Shown: positions 1-7,348 of the stretch, in pieces
Layout of the letters: each line of letters begins with the position of its first letter
How positions within the stretch are numbered: position 1 is the stretch's first letter
From: Desertivirga xinjiangensis
GTDB taxonomy: Bacteria > Bacteroidota > Bacteroidia > Sphingobacteriales > Sphingobacteriaceae
Direction: 5' to 3'
DNA: 64,000 bases
Assembly: GCF_024436435.1 (NCBI RefSeq)
Contig: NZ_JAFMZP010000004.1
Coordinates: 434,001-498,000, forward strand
Position numbers and translations under genes: made by a program
The notes under the pieces: model-generated
Database searches by the model: none
Told to the model about the DNA's origin: nothing
Seen by the model: only the letters and a program-made list of their open reading frames with translations

Positions 1-820
1 CAAAACACTTATTATTTACCGCTTGCCAATCGTTACCTGTAGATGATGGATAGAGCGAGACGCCGATGATGTCATATTTTCCGCCCCGGCTATTTAAGCC
101 TCCATAAATAAATTGAAGTGGCCCGGAAATGTCGCCGCCTGCAACATGCACAATAACCTTACTACCTGGACTAACTGCTTTCACAGCCTCGTAGCCTTTG
201 TTTGTCAGTGCAGCATAATTCGACATACTCAATGAGGCTTTTCCTGTATTCCACAGCATGCCGTCATTGGTTTCGTTTCCGACCTGAACCCACTCCGGAT
301 ATATTCCGTTATCTTTCAGGGAGTCCATTACATCGTAGGTATGGTTATAAACAGCCTGTTCGAACTGAGCTAAAGTAGTAAAACCAGACCATGCTGCAGG
401 TTTTGTCTGGTGCGTTGGATCAGCCCAGGTATCACTGTAATGGAAATCGATCATCAGTCTGTAGCCTAAATTATGTGCCCTGATCGCCTGAGCAATTACG
501 CTGTCTTTGCCGGACTGCCCCTGGGGATTATTCACCCATACCCTGATCCGGAGCGCATTGGCTCCTAAGTCTTTAAATAGCTTATGACACTCGGTAGGTA
601 CTCCGTTTCTATCATAATAAACCGCTCCCCTGGCTACATGGATAGGGACAGAGCTAAGATCTACCCCTATTGCAAAGTCGTTAGCACCGAGAGTGGTTGC
701 CGTTGAATTGATTTTTGACACCGGAGACAAAATATCCTGCTTGTCTACTAACGCCTTTTCTTTGCAGCTTAATAAGCATAAGCATACAAGGGCCGGAGCC
801 CAGATTCTAAATTTATTCAT
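1..820 (-). CDS. GH53 endo-beta-1,4-galactanase lipoprotein (3' end beyond window)
   Basis: Arabinogalactan endo-beta-1,4-galactanase of family GH53, expected to cut beta-1,4-linked galactan outside the cell or at its surface. Reading the minus strand from the ATG at 818-820 gives an open frame of 273 codons to the window edge. It begins with a hydrophobic stretch ending in a lipobox (LLSC), so a lipoprotein is likely. The GH53 signatures match the complete copy at 18069-19595 almost residue for residue: the DFHYSDTWAD block and WVQVGNETN, whose Glu is the expected acid/base. The nucleophile region lies beyond the edge. It sits 121 bases downstream of the 819-residue lipoprotein on the same strand, so the two are probably cotranscribed. 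The family assignment is firm; the exact galactan is inferred. Confidence 0.9.
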   Translation of the reverse strand, partial: MNKFRIWAPALVCLCLLSCKEKALVDKQDILSPVSKINSTATTLGANDFAIGVDLSSVPIHVARGAVYYDRNGVPTECHKLFKDLGANALRIRVWVNNPQGQSGKDSVIAQAIRAHNLGYRLMIDFHYSDTWADPTHQTKPAAWSGFTTLAQFEQAVYNHTYDVMDSLKDNGIYPEWVQVGNETNDGMLWNTGKASLSMSNYAALTNKGYEAVKAVSPGSKVIVHVAGGDISGPLQFIYGGLNSRGGKYDIIGVSLYPSSTGNDWQAVNNKCF

Positions 821-941
821 ATAGTTTATTGATTAGTAATTTTAGTAATTGCAATTCCAACAAGCCATGTATCATGGCCAATACCCAGCCACATGAGCAG
901 AATACTGCTCAAAACATTTCATAGCCCCTGACCATAGTTTT

Positions 942-3401
942 TTACTGGTAAGTAAGCCAGGTGGTAGCTTTGCATCCAGTGTCTGAACTGAAACGGATCC
1001 ATTTCGACTGAAAAGAAGCCGGGAACGTATAGGTGTATTTTTCTCCGGGTTTTACTTCCACTTTTTTGAAAAGCATCCAGGGGCCATGTCCTACCGGTTC
1101 TACCTCTATGGAGATATTAACCGGTACTGTTGCATCGTGAGATATTTCAAGCTTCTTTTTGTCGTAAAAGCCAATGAGATAAGGATCCGACGGTATATTC
1201 TGTTCTACAGACGTATCCTTCCAGGGACCTCCTCGTCCAACAGGCTTTCCCATTTTCCACAAGTCATCTATTGAGCCTGCCCATACTTTGGCATTACCAT
1301 CAGAGGAGGTCACGATGTGCTTGTTGCTTTTAGTTTTTCCCCGGATCCCGCTCATTACCAGTAAACCCCGGTAAGAAGTAAAGTCGTGGATGCCGAAAGT
1401 ATGAGAAGCAACAGGCCTTATCTTCGCATATCCATCAGCATTTTCCGCCGGCAACTCATAAAACGTCCCGTGAACATTCAGCAGATCACGCTCGGTAACC
1501 ACTTCCCTGCAAACCCTTCCCAGGGCATGGGAATACAGTCCGTCAAAGTCTTCACTTCCCAGGGGCAGTCTCCACCTTCTGCTCTTGTCGTCAATAACCA
1601 GCACCGATGATTCTTCAATGCTTATTCCTGAGGCTGGCTTCAGCGAAAGGTGTTCGCGAATAAAGTCTGCGGTTTGGGCATCTTCCTTCTTCTCCAGCTT
1701 CATCTCCGCATTAAGCTCATAGTATCCCTTTTCGCTGAACTTTCCGCCGCTTATATCGCCGGCAAGTATTCCTAAGGTTCTTCTGTTATCTCCTAAAGAG
1801 TATAACAAACCTCCCCTATAATGGTCTTCCTCTACCGGGCTCAATCCCTTAAACAGAGATTTGCTTGCCTGGTAAGCACGGCTATCGTCTGTATAGGAGA
1901 ATTGAAGCGTTGCCTTTGTTGATCCATCCGGAATCACCCTGATCCATTCGCCTTTCTCCGAAGGATTGAAACTAATGTTGAGCGACTTCCCAGGTTCTAC
2001 CCGTTCATTTTGAAGCTCCTGCCAGTCGCCTCTTCCTGTACGATCTGTCTGGAAGCGGAAAGTCACCGTCTGAGTGCCCTGGTTTAATAACCAGGCTGTC
2101 CGTTGTTTCCAACCAGCAAACAAAAAGGGGTCTGAGGCCTCACCGGCCGTTACTTGCTCGGACAACCAAACGGCTCCGTTGGCAGTATTTGGCCCTAATT
2201 CGTCTAAAGTCCGGGCGCTGCTGAACCATAAATTTGAATGGGACTGACCCGGACCAGCCATGTCTCCTTTGGCCTTCCGGCTGTTTAAAAACTCTTTCTT
2301 TGCCGCATCATCTGCCCCAAAAACCAGGCGGTCGTTCCAGCGGGCAAAGTCGCCGAACACCTTCAGATAAGCTGATCCTGGCCTTATGCCTGCTGTACTC
2401 TGTGAGGAAAAACCTTCCGGAAAATGCCAGAACATTCCGTGCATGGTCATCAGGTAATCGGCTTTGCCTGCTGTTCCCACATTCCTGATCCGTGGCCATT
2501 CCGTATTCCAGCCATGGGCCCCGTCGTAACTGTGACTTGCTTTTGGCAGCCGGAAAAAGCTCCAGCCACCATTATCCCTCAGGCCAAGCAAAACTGATTT
2601 ATGATCCCAGCCGGTTGCCCAGATAGGATCGGTAGCCGGATTTTTGCTCCCTTCTATACCGCCCGGACCGGTGACTTCGGCAAACTGGTTTCGTCTTACA
2701 ATCTTCCAGGTCTGGCCATCCCATTCGGCAAGAACACCCGAGGGCACATCGAATTTCTCCCGGGCCTCCTCTCCATATTCGCCATTATTTGAATAGATCA
2801 GAACTCCCTGACCAGAATACAAACCCTTTCCATGGGTACCTGGCAATATGCTTTCGTACGCTTTTTTGGCATCTCTGAAAGGGTTTTCGTCAGGAAAGAT
2901 TGTTTTTATAGCAAGTGTTTTTACGTCGAGCTCGTAAATTCCCTCTTCCATGGTAGCCAGGTACGCTTTACCTGCAGGATCGCTCAGGTGTCTGGTGATT
3001 CCAGTATAACGGCCCGGGGCCAAACGATAGGACAGCGATCTTATTTCCGCCTTTTTATTAATTGCATAAGGCCCGATGAAAAGCTGTCCGCTTTCCGGAT
3101 GGATCATCCTGTTTGCAGGAGTTCCTCCTATGCTTTCCCGACGCGTAATCTGCTTTAGCTCCGGCGTTATCTGGTAGAGTTTATCCGAGGATCCCAAATA
3201 ACTGTGAGGAGCATACGACACTACCCACAAACTTCCAGCCCAGGGAACTACCGCACCCGTTCCGCATTCTCCTTCATTATTATAGTAAGCCAGGTGAGGA
3301 TAGATGCCGCTGTACTGAGGCATCTGATTGATGTTATTCATCCGGGATGAGCTGCAGGAGTATAAAAGAACTACGAAGCCAAACAAAGTTAGTTTATTCA
3401 T
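942..3401 (-). CDS. Large lipoprotein of unknown family, copy 1 (819 aa)
   Basis: I do not recognise this family. The protein starts with a lipoprotein signal (hydrophobic segment, then YSCSSS), so it should be anchored in the outer membrane or exposed on the surface. The body is rich in Trp, Gly and Asp and has repeated beta-strand-like segments (for example SLWVVSYAPHSYLG, GVLAEWDG, VWLSEQV), suggesting a propeller or multi-beta-sheet fold; that is inference. A nearly identical protein of the same length is encoded at 41804-44263. This copy is transcribed with a GH53 gene and the other lies between GH2 and GH110-like genes, so a role in galactan binding or cleavage is plausible. No catalytic motif could be assigned. 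Confidence 0.85.
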   Translation of the reverse strand: MNKLTLFGFVVLLYSCSSSRMNNINQMPQYSGIYPHLAYYNNEGECGTGAVVPWAGSLWVVSYAPHSYLGSSDKLYQITPELKQITRRESIGGTPANRMIHPESGQLFIGPYAINKKAEIRSLSYRLAPGRYTGITRHLSDPAGKAYLATMEEGIYELDVKTLAIKTIFPDENPFRDAKKAYESILPGTHGKGLYSGQGVLIYSNNGEYGEEAREKFDVPSGVLAEWDGQTWKIVRRNQFAEVTGPGGIEGSKNPATDPIWATGWDHKSVLLGLRDNGGWSFFRLPKASHSYDGAHGWNTEWPRIRNVGTAGKADYLMTMHGMFWHFPEGFSSQSTAGIRPGSAYLKVFGDFARWNDRLVFGADDAAKKEFLNSRKAKGDMAGPGQSHSNLWFSSARTLDELGPNTANGAVWLSEQVTAGEASDPFLFAGWKQRTAWLLNQGTQTVTFRFQTDRTGRGDWQELQNERVEPGKSLNISFNPSEKGEWIRVIPDGSTKATLQFSYTDDSRAYQASKSLFKGLSPVEEDHYRGGLLYSLGDNRRTLGILAGDISGGKFSEKGYYELNAEMKLEKKEDAQTADFIREHLSLKPASGISIEESSVLVIDDKSRRWRLPLGSEDFDGLYSHALGRVCREVVTERDLLNVHGTFYELPAENADGYAKIRPVASHTFGIHDFTSYRGLLVMSGIRGKTKSNKHIVTSSDGNAKVWAGSIDDLWKMGKPVGRGGPWKDTSVEQNIPSDPYLIGFYDKKKLEISHDATVPVNISIEVEPVGHGPWMLFKKVEVKPGEKYTYTFPASFQSKWIRFSSDTGCKATTWLTYQ

Positions 3402-3910
3402 ATCAGTCTAATATCTTACTTGAGGATACGTTTCGCTTTGGTTTTTAAGGCATATGTCAAGTCTGCCGGATAGATAAAGGAACTTCCTCGTTCGTTGTTG
3501 CCAAAGCGTTTGAAACTATTACCTTTCTACATCAACGACTTAAATTTATTCCGTTTGTCTATAGGATCCAACCTGTCGTTAGGGAATAAAGCACCTTTTT
3601 ATATCGGAAACGTTTGTGTAAGCGGTTTCGATAGATAGAAAATTTGAACGCTGGATTAGGATTAAGAATCTGTTTTAAAACGTTCGGGCTTCTAAAACGA
3701 TCTGCCAAGTTTATAAGCTAGAGTAATGTTAAACTCGAAATTGGTAATCATTATGGGAATGCTCCCAAAAATGGGAACGCTCCCATAGTATCTTTACGAG
3801 CGTTTATATGTGTGTTTAAATTCTGTTATATACCTTCGGTACTGATGAGCAGATTGCAACAGACAGCTCAAAACCATACTAACCATACAATACAGAAAGG
3901 TGTTGGCTAA
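3402..3910. other. Divergent intergenic control region (509 bp)
   Basis: This stretch separates the lipoprotein gene on the minus strand from the sulfatase on the plus strand and carries no credible gene. It contains the paired LacI-type operator at 3754-3785. It also holds several looser LacI-like cores: AAAGCGTTTG near 3503, GAAACGTTTG near 3607 and AAAACGTTC near 3676. TATCGGAAAC at 3602-3611 and GTTTCGATA at 3625-3633 form an imperfect inverted repeat. Confidence 0.6.
3754..3785. promoter_or_regulatory. Paired LacI-family operator upstream of sulfatase
   Basis: Two near-palindromic 14-mers, TGGGAATGCTCCCA at 3754-3767 and TGGGAACGCTCCCA at 3772-3785, lie 18 bases apart centre to centre. 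The same two-site arrangement with the same spacing occurs at 7213-7244 beside the LacI-family gene, and one 14-mer there is the exact reverse complement of the first one here. A possible -7 element, TATCTTTA, begins at 3789 immediately after the second site, so binding would be expected to block the sulfatase promoter. Confidence 0.8.
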
Positions 3911-6067
3911 ATGAAAGAATGTTTAAAGTTCACAGTTCTGATCTTAAGTACTGTCTTAATCGGTAGCAAATCAGGTTTCGCACGATTTTCATTATTAAGA
4001 GAAAAACCATTCAAGGATATAGAAAATACATCGATTCCTTTGAAGGTTAATGTAGCTAAAAATTTACGAGGTGACCGTAAACCTAATATCATCTTTATTC
4101 TTACTGACGATCTGGGTTATGGCGATCTGGGTACTTTCTTTCAAACAAAACGAAAAAAATTAAACGATCCCCGGAATCCCTGGGAGCTAACTCCAAATTT
4201 GGATAAAATGGCTTCTGAAGGCGCTATACTAACCGATCATTACAATGCGGCTCCGGTCTGTGCTCCTTCGAGAGCTTCTCTTCTAACAGGTTTAAGTCAG
4301 GGGCATTGCTCTGTTAGGGATAATCAGTTTGATAAAGCGTTAGCGGATAATTACACAATAGGTAATATATTACAGACAGCAGGCTATGAAACAGCCGCGA
4401 TAGGAAAATGGGGACTACAAGGAAATAAGACTTTTGACGTTGACGGCGATAAGTGGCCGGCCCACCCACTAAATCGCGGGTTTAATTATTATTATGGATA
4501 TATCAGGCACGCGGACGGTCATGAGCATTATCCTGCAGAAGGTTTGTACAGAGGGAAAAAGGAAGTTTACGAGAACAAAACTGAAGTAAGTAAGGGCCTT
4601 AATAAATGCTATACAGGCGACCTTTTTACTGCGGTAGCCAAAAAGTGGATCACGCAACAAAGCCATGGAAGCGACAAGCAGCCCTTCTTTTTATATCTAG
4701 CATATGATACTCCCCATGCAGTGCTTGAACTACCAGCAACTGCATACCCGAAGGGAGGAGGTTTAACGGGAGGAATTCAATGGTTAGGGCAACCCGGAAA
4801 AATGATTAATACAGCGGAAGGTGTACCTGACAGCTACGTTAGTCCGCTTTTTGCCAAGGCTACTTATGACCATGATCGTAATCCCTCTACAGCAGATGTT
4901 CCCTGGCCTGATACTTATAAACGCTACGCCACTGTGACTAACCGGATAGATCAGCAGGTGGGTGATATACTGCGATTGCTTAAGGATTTAAAAATAGACG
5001 ATAATACTGTTGTCGTTTTTGGCTCAGATAACGGTCCTTCCGTAGAATCGTATCTGCCGGGAAAATTCGTCGGCTTTTCTCCGGAATTTTTTGACAGCTA
5101 TGGGCCTTTTAACGGTATAAAGCGAGATCTTTTGGAAGGTGGCTTAAGATCACCTACTATTGTAAGATGGCCCCGTGAAATTGCAAAGCGAAGAGTAATA
5201 AATGCTCCTTCAATCTCTTACGACTGGCTGCCCACTTTCGCAGAGATGGCCGGATTGCCTGCTCCCGAAAAATCTGACGGTTCGAGCCTGTTAAAGACGT
5301 TGACCGATAAAAAGAAATCTGATCCTCATCAGATTTATGTAGAATATTTCGAAGGAGGAAAAACTCCTGCTTTTACTTCTTTCGAAGCACAGAACAGAGA
5401 GCGAAAAAGAAATCAAATGCAAATGATCCGTATAGGGGATCTGGTAGGGATACGCTACGATATAAAATCAAGTGACGACGATTTTGAGATATATGATATT
5501 ATTAATGATCCGGCACAATCTTCTAACCTTGCCGGGAAGCTGGGGGAGACGCAAGCCCGGATGAAGACTCAGGTTTTAAAAATGCGCTTACCTGATGCGG
5601 GCGCAGCAAGGCCTTATGACAATGCTTTTATTGATCCGGAAATAAAGCCTTCTGAAAAAGGGATTAAAGTGGGATATTATAATATGCCTTCATCCTGGAT
5701 CCCACAGACCGAAAATCTGCAGGCAATATCTCAAATCAAGATAACGTCACTTGATAAACAAAATATACCGCAACTTAACAAAGAAGGACTTTATACATTC
5801 GAAGGCTATGTCGACGTACCTGATGATGGCATATATGAGATCAGGCTGACTACAAAGAACAAGGCCTTCCTCCGTATACATCAAATTGCTGCAATTGATC
5901 TCGATTACAATACGAATCATCCTGCACAGAAGGTTGTTACACTTCCTTTAAAACGTGGGCAGCATCCCTTTAAGCTGTCTGCCAGGTATGTTCCGGGAAA
6001 CTTTGAGGCAGACATTGAATGGCGAAGCAAGGGTAGTTTCGACTGGAGCCCCGTTCGGCTTTATTAA
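3911..6067 (+). CDS. Cys-type S1 family sulfatase with C-terminal PA14-like domain
   Basis: Exported sulfatase that should hydrolyse sulfate esters on a glycan in the periplasm. An N-terminal signal sequence (about residues 1-24) precedes the alkaline-phosphatase-like core. The metal-binding start PNIIFILTDDLGYGD is near residues 58-72 and the formylglycine motif CAPSR has its Cys at about 117; the Cys is the residue converted to formylglycine. GKWGLQG and GSDNGPS are also present. After about residue 600 a beta-rich domain (YTFEGYVDVPDDGIYEI) resembles PA14 or chitobiase-like carbohydrate-binding modules, which is an uncommon addition. It converges with the lacI gene and has the paired operator upstream. 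The sulfate position it removes cannot be told from the sequence. Confidence 0.93.
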   Translation: MKECLKFTVLILSTVLIGSKSGFARFSLLREKPFKDIENTSIPLKVNVAKNLRGDRKPNIIFILTDDLGYGDLGTFFQTKRKKLNDPRNPWELTPNLDKMASEGAILTDHYNAAPVCAPSRASLLTGLSQGHCSVRDNQFDKALADNYTIGNILQTAGYETAAIGKWGLQGNKTFDVDGDKWPAHPLNRGFNYYYGYIRHADGHEHYPAEGLYRGKKEVYENKTEVSKGLNKCYTGDLFTAVAKKWITQQSHGSDKQPFFLYLAYDTPHAVLELPATAYPKGGGLTGGIQWLGQPGKMINTAEGVPDSYVSPLFAKATYDHDRNPSTADVPWPDTYKRYATVTNRIDQQVGDILRLLKDLKIDDNTVVVFGSDNGPSVESYLPGKFVGFSPEFFDSYGPFNGIKRDLLEGGLRSPTIVRWPREIAKRRVINAPSISYDWLPTFAEMAGLPAPEKSDGSSLLKTLTDKKKSDPHQIYVEYFEGGKTPAFTSFEAQNRERKRNQMQMIRIGDLVGIRYDIKSSDDDFEIYDIINDPAQSSNLAGKLGETQARMKTQVLKMRLPDAGAARPYDNAFIDPEIKPSEKGIKVGYYNMPSSWIPQTENLQAISQIKITSLDKQNIPQLNKEGLYTFEGYVDVPDDGIYEIRLTTKNKAFLRIHQIAAIDLDYNTNHPAQKVVTLPLKRGQHPFKLSARYVPGNFEADIEWRSKGSFDWSPVRLY

Positions 6068-6178
6068 GTACGTTTGAGACACTGAAATGAACTCAGAAAA
6101 ACTAACTAGGTACACCAGCTTGTAACTATCCTTCATATTTTCTGCAGTCATGAAGAGGCTGCTTTCTTGAAGGATCAG

Positions 6179-7192
6179 TTAACTTGAGTCTCTTTGAATT
6201 AGCTTCGTTTTTAGAATAACAGTTTGGGCTTTCCAGTCTTCTATATTCCTTTTAATCTGGTCAAGAAGCAACTGTGCGGCTACACGACCTATTTCAGCCA
6301 CAGGCTGTTCTACCGTGGTAAGACCGGGTTCAATTAACGATGAAACCATGTCATTACTAAAGCCAACAACCGCGATATCTTCGGGGATACGAATCTGTTT
6401 TTTCTTCAATACCCGCATCACTTCAATGGCAGTAGGATCGTTAATAGCAAAAATCGCATCTGGTTTATCCTGTAACCCTAAGAAGAAGTTTACGTGCTCT
6501 TCAACCGTGTTCAGATCCAGATCGTAGTGCCGAAGTAGTTGTTCATCCCACTGCAACTTGTTTCTTTGCAATGCATTTTTGTATCCTTCCCCGCGTTTTT
6601 TGCAGACATGCAGATTTGCGGGCCCATTAAGAAACGCTACACGTTTCTTTCCTCTTTTTATTAAATGCTGGACGGCGCTGAATGCCCCTTCTTCATCATC
6701 TACAATTACCTTGGGAACAACCATTTCTTCACAAACCCGGTTAAAGAAGACAATAGGAATCCCTTTGCGCTGAAACACTTTGAGATGTTCAAAGTTTGTG
6801 GTTTCCTTTGTAATCGATATCAAGAGCCCATCAACCTGATGCAGGAGCATCACCTTGGTATTTGCCACCTCCGTCTCATAACTTTCTTCCGAATGACAGA
6901 TGATAAGATTATATCCGGCAGCTTTGGCCTTCTCCTGTGCACCTATTATCACCTTTGGAAAAAACGATCTCGTAAATTCCGGTACAATGATCCCTATAGT
7001 AAGGCTGGAGTTTTTTATCAGTCCAATAGAAAGCATATTTCTTTCATAATCCATTTCCTCTGCCAGTTTAAGCACTCTCTCGCGTGTTTGTTGATGCACA
7101 CTGGGGTGGCCGGTTAGCGCCCGGGAAACAGTTGATTTAGATATTCCAAGCTTCTGTGCGATATCCACTATAGTTATCTGGTGCTTTTTCAT
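6179..7192 (-). CDS. LacI-family transcriptional regulator
   Basis: Sugar-responsive DNA-binding protein of the LacI/GalR family. The N-terminal helix-turn-helix is clear (ITIVDIAQKLGISKSTVSRAL), followed by the hinge and a periplasmic-binding-protein-like ligand domain ending in the usual AAQLL segment. The full length of about 337 residues is normal. I place the start at the ATG at 7190-7192 (MKKHQ), not the in-frame ATG at 7211-7213: the upstream codon overlaps an operator, and a good promoter ends right before 7192. Operator pairs lie directly upstream and in front of the sulfatase, so autoregulation and control of the sulfatase and the SusC operon are likely. The inducer is unknown, presumably a galactan-derived sugar. 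Confidence 0.92.
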   Translation of the reverse strand: MKKHQITIVDIAQKLGISKSTVSRALTGHPSVHQQTRERVLKLAEEMDYERNMLSIGLIKNSSLTIGIIVPEFTRSFFPKVIIGAQEKAKAAGYNLIICHSEESYETEVANTKVMLLHQVDGLLISITKETTNFEHLKVFQRKGIPIVFFNRVCEEMVVPKVIVDDEEGAFSAVQHLIKRGKKRVAFLNGPANLHVCKKRGEGYKNALQRNKLQWDEQLLRHYDLDLNTVEEHVNFFLGLQDKPDAIFAINDPTAIEVMRVLKKKQIRIPEDIAVVGFSNDMVSSLIEPGLTTVEQPVAEIGRVAAQLLLDQIKRNIEDWKAQTVILKTKLIQRDSS

Positions 7193-7196
7193 GTCG

Positions 7197-7228
7197 CAAA
7201 AATAGTCTTTCATGGGAATGTTCCCAAA
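7197..7228 (-). promoter_or_regulatory. Bacteroidota promoter of the lacI gene, overlapping its operator
   Basis: On the minus strand TTTG (7225-7228) is followed after 20 bases by TATTTTTG (7197-7204). This matches the Bacteroidota TTTG-N19-21-TAnnTTTG consensus. The -33 box is partly within the gap between two operator sites and the spacer covers the proximal site, so repressor binding should exclude polymerase. The predicted transcription start falls at or next to the ATG at 7192, suggesting a leaderless or almost leaderless mRNA. Confidence 0.6.
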
Positions 7229-7244
7229 AATGGGAGCATTCCCA
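7213..7244. promoter_or_regulatory. Paired LacI-family operator between lacI and susC
   Basis: TGGGAATGTTCCCA at 7213-7226 is almost a perfect palindrome. TGGGAGCATTCCCA at 7231-7244 follows, 18 bases centre to centre. This is the same two-site design as at 3754-3785. It lies about 105 bases before the SusC start and overlaps the lacI promoter. Confidence 0.82.
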
Positions 7245-7265
7245 TAGGGAATTTTATTTCAAACT

Positions 7266-7298
7266 TCTGCTCTGACTCCACTTTGGATTCTATTTTTG
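7266..7298 (+). promoter_or_regulatory. Candidate promoter of the first SusC operon
   Basis: TATTTTTG at 7291-7298 matches the TAnnTTTG -7 consensus. A weak -33 match, TCTG at 7266-7269, lies 21 bases upstream. The start of susC is 50 bases further on, a plausible leader length. Confidence 0.45.
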
Positions 7299-7348
7299 AA
7301 CTATAAATCAAGCGAATTGCTACCCAATAACTAACCAGTAAATAAACA

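Noticed and set aside
6068-6178. Bidirectional terminator between sulfatase and lacI
   Set aside because: Only a loose repeat (ATCCTTCA and TGAAGGAT with a long loop) and no T-run; not strong enough to report.
7193-7213. Upstream ATG (7211-7213) as start of the LacI-type regulator
   Set aside because: It overlaps the operator and lies before the predicted transcription start; typical LacI proteins begin at the MKKHQ position.
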